DNA of 64,000 bases from Mangrovimonas xylaniphaga (GCF_001280435.1 NZ_LBIP01000018.1:62001-126000); one strand, 5' to 3'. Counted from the first letter of the stretch, positions 1-9,408 are shown. Numbers and translations: made by a program. Notes: generated by a model not told the origin, from the sequence alone.

Positions 1-33
1 ATGCGGTTCACTAAAAAAATTTGCTAAAATTAA

Positions 34-2505
34 TCAATTAAAGAGTTTCAACCCAAAAATAAAGGCGTCACTTTGAAATCCGTTTTGGTAAGAGCGCACA
101 TAATCAAGTCTTAAGAACCTGAATTTTCCCCAGCCAATGTTGTCTATTCCAACCGAATATTCTTGGTAAGGTTTATAGGTTTCAGAGGAAAGAGCATGGG
201 CACCAACAATCAAGTTGTAATTTAATTTATTCAGCATTGGAATTTTACCTAAAATGTATCCACTAAAGTTGTGTTCGGCATGAAATTCCAAATAATTGTC
301 GTTTGTGCTTAAGGAATAGTAAGGCAAATTGTTAAATACATTGGTATAGCTTCCAGAGGAACTAACATGGGTTTGGTTGCCATTGAAATGTTGGTAATCC
401 ATAAATGCAATATCCTTAGCATTGAAAAAAGTCCCAGCTCTAAGGTTGTATGCAAAATCCCCTTTGTTACCAAGCTCCACATTTTGGAAAATGCGCAGTT
501 TAAGTTGGTCAAAATTGTAAGCGTTAATAGAGGCTCCAAATCCTTTTTCGTAACCTATGGACAAGGTTGGGTATTTGGTTTCTATGACGGTGTATTTGCT
601 GTCAGGATAACTAAAATATTCCTGTCCAAAATTAAAGGTGGCACTTAGGTTAAATTTGAAAATGTTGTGCGTATTGAACGGTGCAATGCCAAAGGCTGTT
701 TCATCCAACGGGTTATTACTAGTGTAGGTATCGTCACTTTCGTTGATAAAGGTGGTATCTGTGGTGTTGAAAAGTGGTTTCCTGCGTTCGTAGCTTATGT
801 TGCTGTACAATTTGAAGCCATTGAAAAGTTCCTTTGAAAAGCTTATTTCAGCATAACTTTTATCGTAAAGTTTCATGTAATTATCTTCAAAGAACAGAGA
901 ACTAATACTGTTTATTAATTTTGAAATTGGCTCTGCTCCATTAAATTGTTGGGTGGTTACACCTCCCGAAACCATTAGATATGGTCTACTTATATTATTA
1001 AATTTATAATGAGCTGAAAAGACGCCTCGCAATCTCTGATCTCCTAAGCCGTAATTAAGGGTTGCTCTTGTGAAGAAATAGCGTTTGAATTCATCGATGT
1101 TTTTTGTGTGGTGAATACCAACAGAACTATTAAAACCCTGAACCGTATTAAAATTAAGCGCTGAAAGGGGAGAGGAAACACCTAAACTCCATTTTTCATA
1201 GGAATTGGAAAATGTATAACCAGAAAAGATATCGGAAAATTTGAACTTATTGGATACCCTGTCTGTGGAATCCAAATAGGTTTTAGACCTTTTGATTGTT
1301 TGAATACTATCTTTTTTTAAATAATCTTGAATTTCTTCCTCGGTTAGGGGGACAGGTCTATTGATCTCCCAATACAAGGAGTCTTTTTTGTTGGCTTCCT
1401 CTTTAAAGGAGAGTATTTCTTTTCCAAAATTGCGTTTTGAAAATTCTGGATTGAAATTGTAATCACTATAGACAGAAGTGTAATGGCCTTCTCCATTGAT
1501 ACCAAACATGCCAAAGGAAAAATCAATGTTTTGCGACATCAAGGCCCAAACCTTATCCTGTTGGGAGTAGGAGAAATTTTGTTTAAGAGTGATGGTGTCG
1601 GCTCCAGGGATTTGTGCCTGTTGGCCGGTAGTCGTTAATTCAAGAGCGTAAATGGTCCATTGGTCTTCCACAATATACATATGTCCTTCAAATACCCGAT
1701 CGTTTTTGCGTTTCGGGGTGACCTTTATTTTATTGATAAGGTTTCCAAAATCGTCATAGAAAATCCCTTCCAAAGTGTAGCGGTAATAGTTAAAGGCGTA
1801 TTCTGCAATTGGGGAAATGAGAGGATTTTCTAAATCAATGGTGTTGTTGTAAAAGTTGAAATTGGCATCCATGGCCGTATTAAAGCTAAAGCCGTTGTCG
1901 TCGCCACTAACCTTTGAGGCAATAATAGTTTCCTTGAGTTTGTTGGGGTAGAGGTAGTCAATTTTTGAAACAGTTTCTGAAAGGTAAATGATTCCACTTC
2001 TAGTAGAATCCAAACCGCCTCCCAAATCTCCCAACTCCTGACCTAAAATGGCTTTTGGAGCATTTTTGATTTTCAGTAATCCCCTGGAATAGTAGTGAGC
2101 ATTGAAGGCTTTGATGAGCTCAAGGTTCTCTTTTCGTTTGTCTATGGTAGCCCTCATGATTTTGTTGGCTGGATTTTCGTTGGTTTTTACAACGACTTCC
2201 TGAAGGGATATTTCTTCTTCCTGCAAAATCACGTCCAATTGATATGGGAAGTTTTCAATGGCTACTGTTTTTTTGAGGGTTTTATAACCTAAATATTTAA
2301 AGGTAATTGTATAAGTTTTGGGAGCGGAGACGTTCAGCTCATAAACGCCATTATCGTTACTGGTAGTGCCTGTGTAGGTGTTTTCAATATAAATATTAAC
2401 AAAGGCTAAAGGGGTATTATTGCTGTCTTTTACAGTCCCTTGAATTTGCGCTAAGGCATAAAACGTCTGCAAAAAACTAAAAAGTAAGACTAGTTTTTGT
2501 TTCAT
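34..2505 (-). CDS. DUF5686 outer-membrane protein with carboxypeptidase-regulatory-like N-terminus
   Basis: This 823-residue protein begins with a signal peptide (about residues 1-20, ending ALAQ). A carboxypeptidase D regulatory-like beta-sandwich follows (about 21-105, starting IQGTVKDSNNTPLAFVNI). The rest matches the DUF5686 pattern: a long region rich in aromatic residues and beta strands that ends in a probable outer-membrane barrel (YVRSYQNGFQSDAFIFGLKLF). The N-terminal domain resembles that of TonB-dependent receptors, but no plug domain is visible. The family is common in Bacteroidota and its function is not known; surface location is inferred. The smpB gene lies directly downstream of its start on the same strand. 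No TAnnTTTG promoter was seen upstream. Confidence 0.85.
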   Translation of the reverse strand: MKQKLVLLFSFLQTFYALAQIQGTVKDSNNTPLAFVNIYIENTYTGTTSNDNGVYELNVSAPKTYTITFKYLGYKTLKKTVAIENFPYQLDVILQEEEISLQEVVVKTNENPANKIMRATIDKRKENLELIKAFNAHYYSRGLLKIKNAPKAILGQELGDLGGGLDSTRSGIIYLSETVSKIDYLYPNKLKETIIASKVSGDDNGFSFNTAMDANFNFYNNTIDLENPLISPIAEYAFNYYRYTLEGIFYDDFGNLINKIKVTPKRKNDRVFEGHMYIVEDQWTIYALELTTTGQQAQIPGADTITLKQNFSYSQQDKVWALMSQNIDFSFGMFGINGEGHYTSVYSDYNFNPEFSKRNFGKEILSFKEEANKKDSLYWEINRPVPLTEEEIQDYLKKDSIQTIKRSKTYLDSTDRVSNKFKFSDIFSGYTFSNSYEKWSLGVSSPLSALNFNTVQGFNSSVGIHHTKNIDEFKRYFFTRATLNYGLGDQRLRGVFSAHYKFNNISRPYLMVSGGVTTQQFNGAEPISKLINSISSLFFEDNYMKLYDKSYAEISFSKELFNGFKLYSNISYERRKPLFNTTDTTFINESDDTYTSNNPLDETAFGIAPFNTHNIFKFNLSATFNFGQEYFSYPDSKYTVIETKYPTLSIGYEKGFGASINAYNFDQLKLRIFQNVELGNKGDFAYNLRAGTFFNAKDIAFMDYQHFNGNQTHVSSSGSYTNVFNNLPYYSLSTNDNYLEFHAEHNFSGYILGKIPMLNKLNYNLIVGAHALSSETYKPYQEYSVGIDNIGWGKFRFLRLDYVRSYQNGFQSDAFIFGLKLFN

Positions 2506-2607
2506 ATAGGTGTTGGTTGATGGAGCAAGAAGTTTTTTTAAAAATGTCCGTGTATGAACTTTTGGTTATAAACATATGGAAAAGTACTGTTATAACCATT
2601 TAAAAAA

Positions 2608-3066
2608 TTACTTGTAAATTTTCTTGATACGATCCAAATTACGCTTGTTGTCGCGGTCTTTGATAGTGTCCCTTTTATCGTAAAGTTTTTTACCTTTTGC
2701 CAAAGCAATGTCCATTTTGGCGTATCCTTTTTCGTTGATGAACACACGAAGCGGTACAATGGTAAGTCCTTTTACGGTTACGTCCTTCTGAAGTTTTTTA
2801 AGCTCCTTTTTGTTAAGAAGTAGTTTGCGTTCGGCCTTTGGTTTGTGGTTGTAGTAGTTACCGTAAACGTATTCCTGAATGGTCATGTTGATGACAAACA
2901 GTTCGCCACGGTCGTTAAATTCGCAAAAACTCTCGGCAATGGAGGCCTTACTATCCCGGATGGATTTTATTTCGGTACCTGTTAAAACAATTCCTGCAGT
3001 ATAAGTGTCAAGAATTTCGAATTCAAACTTGGCTCTTTTATTTTTTATGTTGACCGTTTTTTGCAT
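2608..3066 (-). CDS. smpB: SsrA-binding protein SmpB
   Basis: SmpB binds tmRNA and delivers it to stalled ribosomes for trans-translation. The 152-residue protein has the usual length and hallmarks: the N-terminal OB-fold start [14 protein letters not shown], the stretch [13 protein letters not shown], and the basic tail [20 protein letters not shown] that enters the mRNA channel. The start at 3066 gives the normal family N-terminus. A -7 element (TAGTTTTG on the minus strand, 3071-3078) lies only 4 bases upstream, which would make the transcript nearly leaderless if it is the real promoter. The gene sits between two secreted-protein genes and probably forms its own unit. Confidence 0.97.
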   Translation of the reverse strand: MQKTVNIKNKRAKFEFEILDTYTAGIVLTGTEIKSIRDSKASIAESFCEFNDRGELFVINMTIQEYVYGNYYNHKPKAERKLLLNKKELKKLQKDVTVKGLTIVPLRVFINEKGYAKMDIALAKGKKLYDKRDTIKDRDNKRNLDRIKKIYK

Positions 3067-3070
3067 AGCA

Positions 3071-3078
3071 CAAAACTA
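3071..3078 (-). promoter_or_regulatory. Candidate -7 promoter element of smpB
   Basis: The minus strand reads TAGTTTTG, an exact match to the Bacteroidota -7 consensus TAnnTTTG. It ends 4 bases before the smpB start codon, much closer than the 16-38 bases seen for the other genes in this window. No TTG is present at the -33 position. It may be a leaderless promoter or a chance match. Confidence 0.4.
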
Positions 3079-3139
3079 CGTTTTTTATAATTTATGCTAA
3101 ATACCTTTTGAGAATTTTATTGCGGTTTCAGAGAAGTCT

Positions 3140-3643
3140 TTAGTCTATGGTAAGTATATAGTCGGTGACAGTTTCTTTAGATAATACAACAATATATAGG
3201 AAGCTGTTGTTGTTGTCTTCCATCATGAGATATTTGTCTTGGGAAATGAGGGCGTTTGTCGTGGCAGGCGTTGTGTTGCTGTGGCCAACAATAAGTACAG
3301 TTTGCCCTTTTGTGTCGTTTAGGAAGGTGTTTATATCTAAGTTGTTCGGATCGTATAGTTCAATTTCGATGTTGAATCTTTTGGCAATAGGGGCTACGGT
3401 TTCCAAAGTTCTATAGTAGTCTGTAGAAAAAATACGATCCAAAGGAACTTGGCTAAATATACTGTCCCATTGGTTAGCTCGTTTTAACCCAATTTCTGAA
3501 AGGTGGGGGTTTGGGTTGGAAAGATCTGTTCTGTCTTTTTCTGCATGCCGAATTAAAAAGTAAGTGGAAGTTTTATTGCTCGATTCTTGTGAAAAACCTT
3601 GAAAAGACAATAGTAAAAGAAACAAAAGACAGAAGGGTTTCAT
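3140..3643 (-). CDS. Secreted histidine phosphatase family protein
   Basis: This 167-residue protein belongs to the phosphoglycerate-mutase-like histidine phosphatases. A signal peptide covers residues 1-19 (ending GFSQ). The catalytic motif is RHAEK (residues 32-36, with the phospho-acceptor His33). The second histidine lies in VGHSNT (His121). The short form, with RHAEK in place of RHGE, resembles SixA-like or broad-specificity phosphatases, but the signal peptide places it in the periplasm. The substrate cannot be read from the sequence. It has its own -7 element 23 bases upstream and is separated from deoC by a hairpin terminator. Confidence 0.85.
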   Translation of the reverse strand: MKPFCLLFLLLLSFQGFSQESSNKTSTYFLIRHAEKDRTDLSNPNPHLSEIGLKRANQWDSIFSQVPLDRIFSTDYYRTLETVAPIAKRFNIEIELYDPNNLDINTFLNDTKGQTVLIVGHSNTTPATTNALISQDKYLMMEDNNNSFLYIVVLSKETVTDYILTID

Positions 3644-3666
3644 GTTGGATACTAATGGATTATATC

Positions 3667-3674
3667 CAAATATA
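3667..3674 (-). promoter_or_regulatory. -7 promoter element of the histidine phosphatase gene
   Basis: The minus strand reads TATATTTG, an exact TAnnTTTG match, 23 bases before the start codon at 3643. The deoC terminator hairpin (3681-3700) fills the space where the -33 region would lie. Confidence 0.6.
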
Positions 3675-3680
3675 AAACAA

Positions 3681-3700
3681 ATTAGGGCCGAAGCCCTAAT
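3681..3700 (-). terminator. Rho-independent terminator of deoC
   Basis: A perfect 8-bp stem (ATTAGGGC/GCCCTAAT) closes a UUCG loop on the minus strand and is followed by a U-rich tract (TTTGTTTTAT). It lies 36 bases past the deoC stop codon. Confidence 0.8.
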
Positions 3701-3735
3701 CTAATGTTTTGAAATTCAATAAGTTTTGCTGCTTG

Positions 3736-4398
3736 TTAGTCTTCGACCTGTAAAGCTTTATCTGTAACAATGGCAACTCCGGCCGATGTTCCAATCCTGT
3801 CTACACCTATATCAATATATTTTTGAGCGGTTTCATAATCTTTTATACCACCAGAGGCTTTAATCTTGGCATTATTACGAACCGTTTTCTTAATGATTTT
3901 TACTGCTGTTAAAGTTGCTCCGCTATTTGAGAAACCTGTTGAGGTTTTGATGAAATCGGCTTTGGCATCCATGCAGATTTCACAGGCTTTGATGATTTCG
4001 TTTTTGGACAATTCGCTAATTTCAAGAATTACTTTAAGCGGAATGCGTCCTATAGCTTGTTTTACATCACTAATGTCTTTGTATACAGCAACGTAATTTT
4101 TACTTTTTAAAAAGCCAATGTTTATTACCATGTCTATTTCGTTGGCTCCTTGGTTTACGGCAGCTTTAGCTTCGCAAACTTTAGCTTCGGTGGACATGGC
4201 TCCTAAAGGAAACCCAACAACTGTGCATACTTTTACATCTGTTTTTTCCAAAAGTTGATGGGCAAGAGGAACATAACAACCGTTCACGCAAACAGAATAA
4301 AAATGATGTTTTTTTGCGTCGTTACATAAGTCTATAATGTCCCTTTCGGAAGTGGTGGGTTTTAATACCGTGTGGTCTATGTATTTACTAATCTTCAT
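3736..4398 (-). CDS. deoC: Deoxyribose-phosphate aldolase
   Basis: DeoC cleaves 2-deoxyribose 5-phosphate to glyceraldehyde 3-phosphate and acetaldehyde in deoxynucleoside catabolism. The 220-residue protein has the class I aldolase TIM-barrel features: the Schiff-base lysine in KTSTGF (Lys151), the acidic residue in EIDM (Asp89), the second lysine in KASGGI (Lys180), and the phosphate-binding GTSAG near 203-207. The length is typical of the short bacterial form. No other nucleoside-catabolism gene adjoins it. A strong terminator follows, so it is probably a single-gene unit. Confidence 0.96.
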   Translation of the reverse strand: MKISKYIDHTVLKPTTSERDIIDLCNDAKKHHFYSVCVNGCYVPLAHQLLEKTDVKVCTVVGFPLGAMSTEAKVCEAKAAVNQGANEIDMVINIGFLKSKNYVAVYKDISDVKQAIGRIPLKVILEISELSKNEIIKACEICMDAKADFIKTSTGFSNSGATLTAVKIIKKTVRNNAKIKASGGIKDYETAQKYIDIGVDRIGTSAGVAIVTDKALQVED

Positions 4399-4629
4399 GT
4401 TTCAGTAGGTTTAATATTGATTTGATGTAAGCTTTCTTAAATTAGTCATTTAAAGGAAGTTACAAGTCAATAGTGTCTATGTAATTGGGGAATTAATAGC
4501 GGGTCAAAATTAAGAAATTAATCTTAATTAGATAAAGTGAAAACTTAAACTTTATTGCCTTTGAACGAAAAATTCCACAAAAATTAACAAGTTTTGGGAC
4601 TTGATAAATGAGTATCTGGTTGAATGCGA
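4399..4629. other. Intergenic region between the TraB/GumN gene and deoC
   Basis: This 231-base AT-rich stretch holds no gene. The only structure seen is a weak inverted repeat (AATTAAGA, 6-base spacer, TCTTAATT, 4508-4529). It could be a poor terminator for the TraB/GumN gene but is AT-only apart from one G-C pair per arm. Confidence 0.5.
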
Positions 4630-5505
4630 TTAGGGTAGGACGGCTTCCACGGTATATCCCGCTTTTCGCAATAATGAAAGGACTCCATTGTCTCCGGATA
4701 AATGTCCGGCGCCAACTCCAAAAAAGGTAGGTTGTTCTTTGGAAAAGCTGCCAATTTTTGCAATCCATGTTTTATTGCGTTCGTCCAGCATTTTGTTTTG
4801 GTATTTAGCTGTCAATGTAGAGTCGTCTACCAATAAAAGATTGTAAAGGCCGTCTAGGTCCTTGTTTTCATAAAGACTCATCATTTCAGTAATGTTTGCT
4901 CTGTCGCTTGCCATATTGTCTTTAGCGGATTTTAGGAGTTCCTGAATTTGGTCTTCATAGGGAATTTCGTCAAACAATTGCATTTGCTGTTCAATGCTTT
5001 CCAATCCTTCAACGTCTTCTTTTTGATCTTTGGTAACGGCCATTAATTCGTTTTCATAAGATTGAATAGGGCACCCTAGAAGTTTTGGATACAACATGGC
5101 ACTTAAAAAGAAAGGTTTAATGTTTCCCAATAGATCTAGAGGCATTCCGGTTTGGGTTTTTATAAAATCTGAAAGGAGTTGGTAATCTGCTTCCGAAACA
5201 TAATCCTTAATGGTTTTTCCGTCTTTCATGTACATTTCCTGCATCATTTTTGATTGTATTTCTGGATGGTCCATATCGATCTCTAGGACCAAAAGGGAAG
5301 TGTTGTCCAGGGCGGTTTTCACTGTTTGGTCCAATGAAGCATTACAGGTAATGTGAATGGTACCGAAAATATATGAAGGCGCTTCAAGGTCGTTTCCAGA
5401 TATTTTCCAAAGCAAGGAGTTGTTGGTTTCCTGTGCAATTGTGATTGTTGAAATAAGAACTATTGCAGTGTTTAGAATGGTTCGGGAAAAAGATGTTAAT
5501 GACAT
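4630..5505 (-). CDS. TraB/GumN family protein
   Basis: This 291-residue protein starts with a signal peptide (about 1-24, ending TIAQ). It shows the TraB/GumN family ends: LLWKISGNDLEAPSYIFGTIH (GTIH at 48-51), and GVGAGHLSGDNGV near the C-terminus (Gly267-His268). The family is related to the Tiki and erythromycin-esterase-like (EreA/ChaN) folds and is thought to be metal-dependent; no substrate is known for bacterial members. The conserved GTIH and GxGH histidines are both present. Export to the periplasm is likely. It lies upstream of deoC on the same strand, 231 bases away, and is probably transcribed separately. Confidence 0.85.
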   Translation of the reverse strand: MSLTSFSRTILNTAIVLISTITIAQETNNSLLWKISGNDLEAPSYIFGTIHITCNASLDQTVKTALDNTSLLVLEIDMDHPEIQSKMMQEMYMKDGKTIKDYVSEADYQLLSDFIKTQTGMPLDLLGNIKPFFLSAMLYPKLLGCPIQSYENELMAVTKDQKEDVEGLESIEQQMQLFDEIPYEDQIQELLKSAKDNMASDRANITEMMSLYENKDLDGLYNLLLVDDSTLTAKYQNKMLDERNKTWIAKIGSFSKEQPTFFGVGAGHLSGDNGVLSLLRKAGYTVEAVLP

Positions 5506-5533
5506 TTTTATTTAATATTAAAGTAGATTGGGG

Positions 5534-5932
5534 TTATTGTTTTTGGTGGAAATCTGTCAGGATTTTGTGAGCCCATTGGATTGCCTCAGACAAGGTATTA
5601 AAAATCTTGTACGGTTTATCGAAAAAATTCTTTTCGTATTCCGCGTTTTGGCGCATTATTCTGGTGTCTGTCACTATAGCAATTCCTGCAAGATTGGGGA
5701 TTTTTTCTGTTTCCACATAAGTTAATGGATCTACAGAGTAGGAGTTGACGCGATTGGATATATACACAAATTGTTTTCCCGAATAATGGGTTTCTACAAT
5801 CTCGTTCAATCTTTCGTTATGTTTGGGGTGAATGTCGGCGCCTTCCCTGATTTGCATGATCAAGAAATCATCAAACACCAAAATTTCGGCACTTGGAAAA
5901 TCGTAATAATAGAACCTTCCCATAAAACTCAA
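5534..5932 (-). CDS. Hypothetical protein, possibly STAS/SpoIIAA-like
   Basis: This 132-residue protein has no signal peptide or membrane segment. Its pattern of alternating strands and helices (FLIMQIREGADI, QFVYISNRVNSYSVDP, LAGIAIVTD, then an amphipathic C-terminal helix with EAIQWAHKIL) is like that of SpoIIAA/STAS-type small domains in Bacteroidota, but this assignment is by fold impression only. It sits 28 bases upstream of the TraB/GumN gene on the same strand, so co-transcription is possible. The clpB terminator lies just upstream. Confidence 0.7.
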   Translation of the reverse strand: MSFMGRFYYYDFPSAEILVFDDFLIMQIREGADIHPKHNERLNEIVETHYSGKQFVYISNRVNSYSVDPLTYVETEKIPNLAGIAIVTDTRIMRQNAEYEKNFFDKPYKIFNTLSEAIQWAHKILTDFHQKQ

Positions 5933-5971
5933 TTTTAAAAGTTAAAGGGGCTTTGCTTTTTGATAAAAAAA

Positions 5972-6003
5972 GCAACGCTAACCTAATTAAAGGGTCGCGT
6001 TGC
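5972..6003 (-). terminator. Probable terminator of clpB
   Basis: On the minus strand a 7-bp stem (GCAACGC/GCGTTGC), extended across a small internal loop by ACC/GGT, is followed directly by seven U residues. It lies about 80 bases past the clpB stop codon. Confidence 0.65.
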
Positions 6004-6084
6004 CTAACACCAATCAACCAAATTATTATGAAACGTCCTAGCGGACATTTAAACTCCAATGGCGGTTAACCACTGAAGTTTTCG

Positions 6085-8694
6085 TTAAAGTTCTTCAGTG
6101 ACCATATTGGCCTGGTTCCTGAAGACTAATTTGTCATCAAATGCATCTAGAAGGATCACACTGTCTGTGGTAACTTTTCCAGAAAGAATCTCTTTACTCA
6201 ATTCATTGAGTACTTCTTTTTGAATGACTCTTTTTACTGGTCTGGCACCGTACTCTGGATTGTATCCCTTCTCTGCAAGGTATTCAATGGCTTCTCTTGT
6301 GGCATCAAACGTAATGCCTTGTTGGCCTATTATTTTTGTGAGTCCTTTTAATTGTAACTCTACAATTTCCAAAATATTTTCTTTGGATAAAGGCGTAAAC
6401 ATAATGGTTTCGTCTATTCTGTTTAAAAATTCGGGTCTTACTGTTTGTTTTAGTAAGGCCAACACGTCAATTTTGGCAGCTTCCATAGCGGAATCAATAT
6501 CCTTGGTAGCTTCAAAACGCTCTTGTATAATCTGACTTCCCATATTGGAGGTCATAATGATGATTGTATTTTTGAAATCTGCTAAACGCCCTTTGTTGTC
6601 CGTAAGGTGTCCTTCATCTAATACTTGTAACAAGATATTGAAAGTATCTGGGTGCGCCTTTTCAATTTCATCCAAAAGCACTACGGAATAAGGTTTGCGT
6701 CTTACAGCTTCTGTCAATTGTCCTCCTTCATCATAGCCCACATATCCTGGAGGCGCTCCTACCAATCGGCTCACGGCATGACGCTCTTGGTATTCGCTCA
6801 TGTCTATTCTGGTCATGGCGTTTTCGTCATCGAATAAGTACTCAGCCAAAGCCTTTGCCAATTCGGTTTTACCTACACCGGTGGTTCCAAGGAATAGGAA
6901 GGTCCCAATTGGTTTTTTAGGGTTCTGTAGGCCTGCACGGCTTCTTCGCACGGCATCACTTACCGCCGTAATGGCTTCGTCTTGTCCAACTACACGTTTG
7001 TGAAGTTGGTCTTCCAATTTTAATAATTTTTCACGTTCGCTTTGAAGCATTTTGGTAACAGGTATTCCTGTCCATTTGGCCACGACTTCTGCAATATCGT
7101 CATAGGTAACCTCTTCTTTAATTAAGGAGTTCTCATTTTGATTTTCATGAAGCTCCTTTTGAAGTTTTTCGAGACGTTCCTGACTTTCCTTTATTTTTCC
7201 ATAACGGATTTCAGCAACTTTGCCGTAATCGCCATCACGCTCTGCGCGTTCTGCATCCAGTTTATAATTTTCAATTTCAAGTTTAGTGGCTTGAATATTG
7301 TCAACAACATCTTTTTCGCTTTTCCACTTGGCATTGATTTCGTTTCGCTCTTCTTTCAAATTGGCCAACTCAGAGCGCAAGGAATTTAATTTTGCCTCAT
7401 CTTTTTCACGTTTAATGGCTTCAATCTCAATTTCCAATTGCATTATTTTTCTATCCAAAACATCCAATTCTTCAGGTTTTGAATTTATTTCCATACGCAA
7501 TTTAGAAGCAGCTTCATCCATTAAGTCAATAGCCTTGTCAGGAAGAAATCTGTTGGTGATGTAACGTTCGGATAATTCTACGGCACCAATAATTGCTTCA
7601 TCTTTGATACGCACCTTGTGATGGGTTTCGTATTTTTCCTTGATCCCTCTTAAAATGGAAATGGCACTTTCGGTATCGGGCTCATCTACCATTACTTTTT
7701 GGAAACGTCTTTCAAGAGCCTTGTCTTTTTCAAAATACTTTTGGTATTCGTCAAGGGTAGTGGCTCCAATGGCGCGCAATTCACCTCTAGCCAAAGCAGG
7801 TTTCAAAATATTGGCAGCATCCATCGCGCCTTGACCGCCTCCGGCGCCAACAAGGGTGTGTATTTCGTCTATGAATAGTACGATATCGCCATCACTTTCG
7901 GTAACTTCTTTGATAACCGCTTTTAAGCGTTCTTCAAATTCACCTTTGTATTTGGCACCTGCAATAAGCGCACCCATGTCTAAGGCAAAAATCTGTTTGT
8001 CCACCAAATTTTCAGGAACGTCACCATCTACAATACGATGGGCGAGTCCTTCGGCAATGGCTGTTTTACCAGTACCTGGTTCCCCAACCAAAATTGGATT
8101 GTTTTTGGTGCGTCTGGATAAAATTTGAAGAATTCTACGTATTTCTTCATCGCGACCAATTACGGGATCCAGTTTTCCATCTTTGGCCAATTGATTTAGG
8201 TTTTTGGAATATTTGTTTAGCGCGTTATAGGTATCCTCTTGACTTTGAGAAGTTACACGGTCGCCTTTTCGCAATTCGTTGATGCCTGCTGTTAGCGCTT
8301 TTTCAGTGACCCCTTGGTCCTTGAGCATTTGGGCTATTTTGCTATTGGATTTAAAAACAGCCAAGATTAAATGTTCAATGGATACAAAGTCGTCCTTCAT
8401 TTTTTTTGCAATGATGGACGCTTCATTAAGTGTTTTTCCAGCTTCTCTGGACAACATAATGTCGCCTCCAGAAACTTTTGGAAAGCTCTCCAGTTGCTTG
8501 TCCAATGCCTGTTGTAGGACAAGGGTGTTTACATTCAATTTTTTAAGAATGAATGGTAATACGTTTTCATCAACTTCAGAAATAGCTTTAAAAATGTGCT
8601 CGTTTTCAATTTGTTGATGACCAAAACCCTGGGCGAGCTGCTGTGCTTGCTGTATGGCTTCTTGTGACTTTATTGTATAATTATTTAAGTTCAT
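6085..8694 (-). CDS. clpB: ATP-dependent disaggregase ClpB
   Basis: ClpB is the hexameric Hsp100 AAA+ machine that rescues aggregated proteins together with DnaK. The 869-residue protein is full length. It has the N-terminal Clp repeat domain (1-145), the first AAA+ domain with Walker A GEPGTGKT (204-211), a coiled-coil middle domain (about 400-530), and the second AAA+ domain with Walker A GTTGVGKT near residue 600 and the pore motif GYVGYDEGG. No ClpP-binding loop is expected or seen. It diverges from ytxJ across a 294-base region with a perfect palindrome. A weak -7 element (TGACTTTG, one mismatch) lies about 27 bases upstream. Confidence 0.98.
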   Translation of the reverse strand: MNLNNYTIKSQEAIQQAQQLAQGFGHQQIENEHIFKAISEVDENVLPFILKKLNVNTLVLQQALDKQLESFPKVSGGDIMLSREAGKTLNEASIIAKKMKDDFVSIEHLILAVFKSNSKIAQMLKDQGVTEKALTAGINELRKGDRVTSQSQEDTYNALNKYSKNLNQLAKDGKLDPVIGRDEEIRRILQILSRRTKNNPILVGEPGTGKTAIAEGLAHRIVDGDVPENLVDKQIFALDMGALIAGAKYKGEFEERLKAVIKEVTESDGDIVLFIDEIHTLVGAGGGQGAMDAANILKPALARGELRAIGATTLDEYQKYFEKDKALERRFQKVMVDEPDTESAISILRGIKEKYETHHKVRIKDEAIIGAVELSERYITNRFLPDKAIDLMDEAASKLRMEINSKPEELDVLDRKIMQLEIEIEAIKREKDEAKLNSLRSELANLKEERNEINAKWKSEKDVVDNIQATKLEIENYKLDAERAERDGDYGKVAEIRYGKIKESQERLEKLQKELHENQNENSLIKEEVTYDDIAEVVAKWTGIPVTKMLQSEREKLLKLEDQLHKRVVGQDEAITAVSDAVRRSRAGLQNPKKPIGTFLFLGTTGVGKTELAKALAEYLFDDENAMTRIDMSEYQERHAVSRLVGAPPGYVGYDEGGQLTEAVRRKPYSVVLLDEIEKAHPDTFNILLQVLDEGHLTDNKGRLADFKNTIIIMTSNMGSQIIQERFEATKDIDSAMEAAKIDVLALLKQTVRPEFLNRIDETIMFTPLSKENILEIVELQLKGLTKIIGQQGITFDATREAIEYLAEKGYNPEYGARPVKRVIQKEVLNELSKEILSGKVTTDSVILLDAFDDKLVFRNQANMVTEEL

Positions 8695-8988
8695 AGTTTG
8701 ATTTTCTTTTAATTTAGCAAGGCAAAGTCAAAAAGCTTACCACTTAAATAGATGAGACAAAATGTCGTTGTTTTGTGAAAATAGCATGACTTTTTGTCTG
8801 GGTTAGGGAGTTGTAAGGTAGGTTTTGGATTATTCTGTAAGTTACAAAAAAGTATTGTTTTTGTAACGGATTTTTTAATATTAAATGTCTGAAAATCAGT
8901 TGTATTTATTCGTTTGTTGGTTGATTAACGTTAATTTATAATTCTTGATTAAAAAATAAATTAGTTTTACAACCTAAAATCAAAGTGC
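8695..8988. other. Divergent intergenic region clpB/ytxJ
   Basis: This 294-base region separates two divergent stress-related genes. It carries a perfect 10-bp inverted repeat at 8841-8867 and a 12-bp palindrome (ATTAACGTTAAT) at 8924-8935. Toward clpB there is a one-mismatch -7 (TGACTTTG, 8723-8730 on the minus strand). Toward ytxJ there is TAGTTTTA near 8962. No coding sequence is visible. Confidence 0.6.
8841..8867. repeat. Perfect inverted repeat in the clpB/ytxJ intergenic region
   Basis: Arms GTTACAAAAA and TTTTTGTAAC are exact reverse complements separated by 7 bases (AGTATTG). The symmetry suits a dimeric DNA-binding protein. The repeat is about 150 bases upstream of clpB and 120 bases upstream of ytxJ. 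A terminator role is unlikely because both flanking genes point away from it. Confidence 0.6.
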
Positions 8989-9387
8989 ATGGGATTTATA
9001 AAGAAATTATTTGGAGGCAGTGAAATATCTGAAGAAAGTAAAGAAGTCAACACAATGCCTTGGTTACTTTTGACTTCGGTTGAGCAACTCAATAAATTGA
9101 AGGTTGCTTCCGAAACAAAACCACAATTAATCTTTAAGCATTCCACTCGATGTGGAGTGAGTAGAATGGTAATGCGTCAATTTGAAGAGTCCTATGGTTT
9201 TTCCAATGAAGATTTTGATGTGTACTATTTAGATTTGCTAAATTATCGGGATGTATCCAATGCTATTGCAAGTATGTTTCAGGTGATGCATCAATCTCCA
9301 CAATTACTTGTTATCAAAAATGGAGTGGTGGTAGCGCATGCCAGTCATGGGGCTATTTTGGATTTGGATTTGAAGAATTTCGTGTAG
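8989..9387 (+). CDS. ytxJ: Bacillithiol-system redox protein YtxJ
   Basis: YtxJ is a thioredoxin-fold, monothiol bacilliredoxin-like protein linked to bacillithiol-using bacteria. The 132-residue sequence has the family core: the active-site region HSTRCGVSRM with Cys55, and the C-terminal segment HQSPQLLVIKNGVVVAHASHG with the cis-proline-type turn and the final strand. It presumably removes bacillithiol from oxidised cysteines. An amphipathic N-terminal segment (MGFIKKLFGG) precedes the domain. It is divergent from clpB, which fits a role in stress response. It ends in front of a bidirectional-looking hairpin that belongs mainly to the next minus-strand gene. Confidence 0.88.
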   Translation: MGFIKKLFGGSEISEESKEVNTMPWLLLTSVEQLNKLKVASETKPQLIFKHSTRCGVSRMVMRQFEESYGFSNEDFDVYYLDLLNYRDVSNAIASMFQVMHQSPQLLVIKNGVVVAHASHGAILDLDLKNFV

Positions 9388-9408
9388 TATACTTTTTTCA
9401 AAAAAAAA

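Noticed and set aside
2563-2598. Inverted repeat TGGTTATAA/TTATAACCA downstream of smpB
   Set aside because: The 18-base loop and lack of a U-tract make it a poor terminator; no other support.
4508-4529. Inverted repeat AATTAAGA/TCTTAATT
   Set aside because: It is short and almost only A and T, with no clear T-run; chance is likely.
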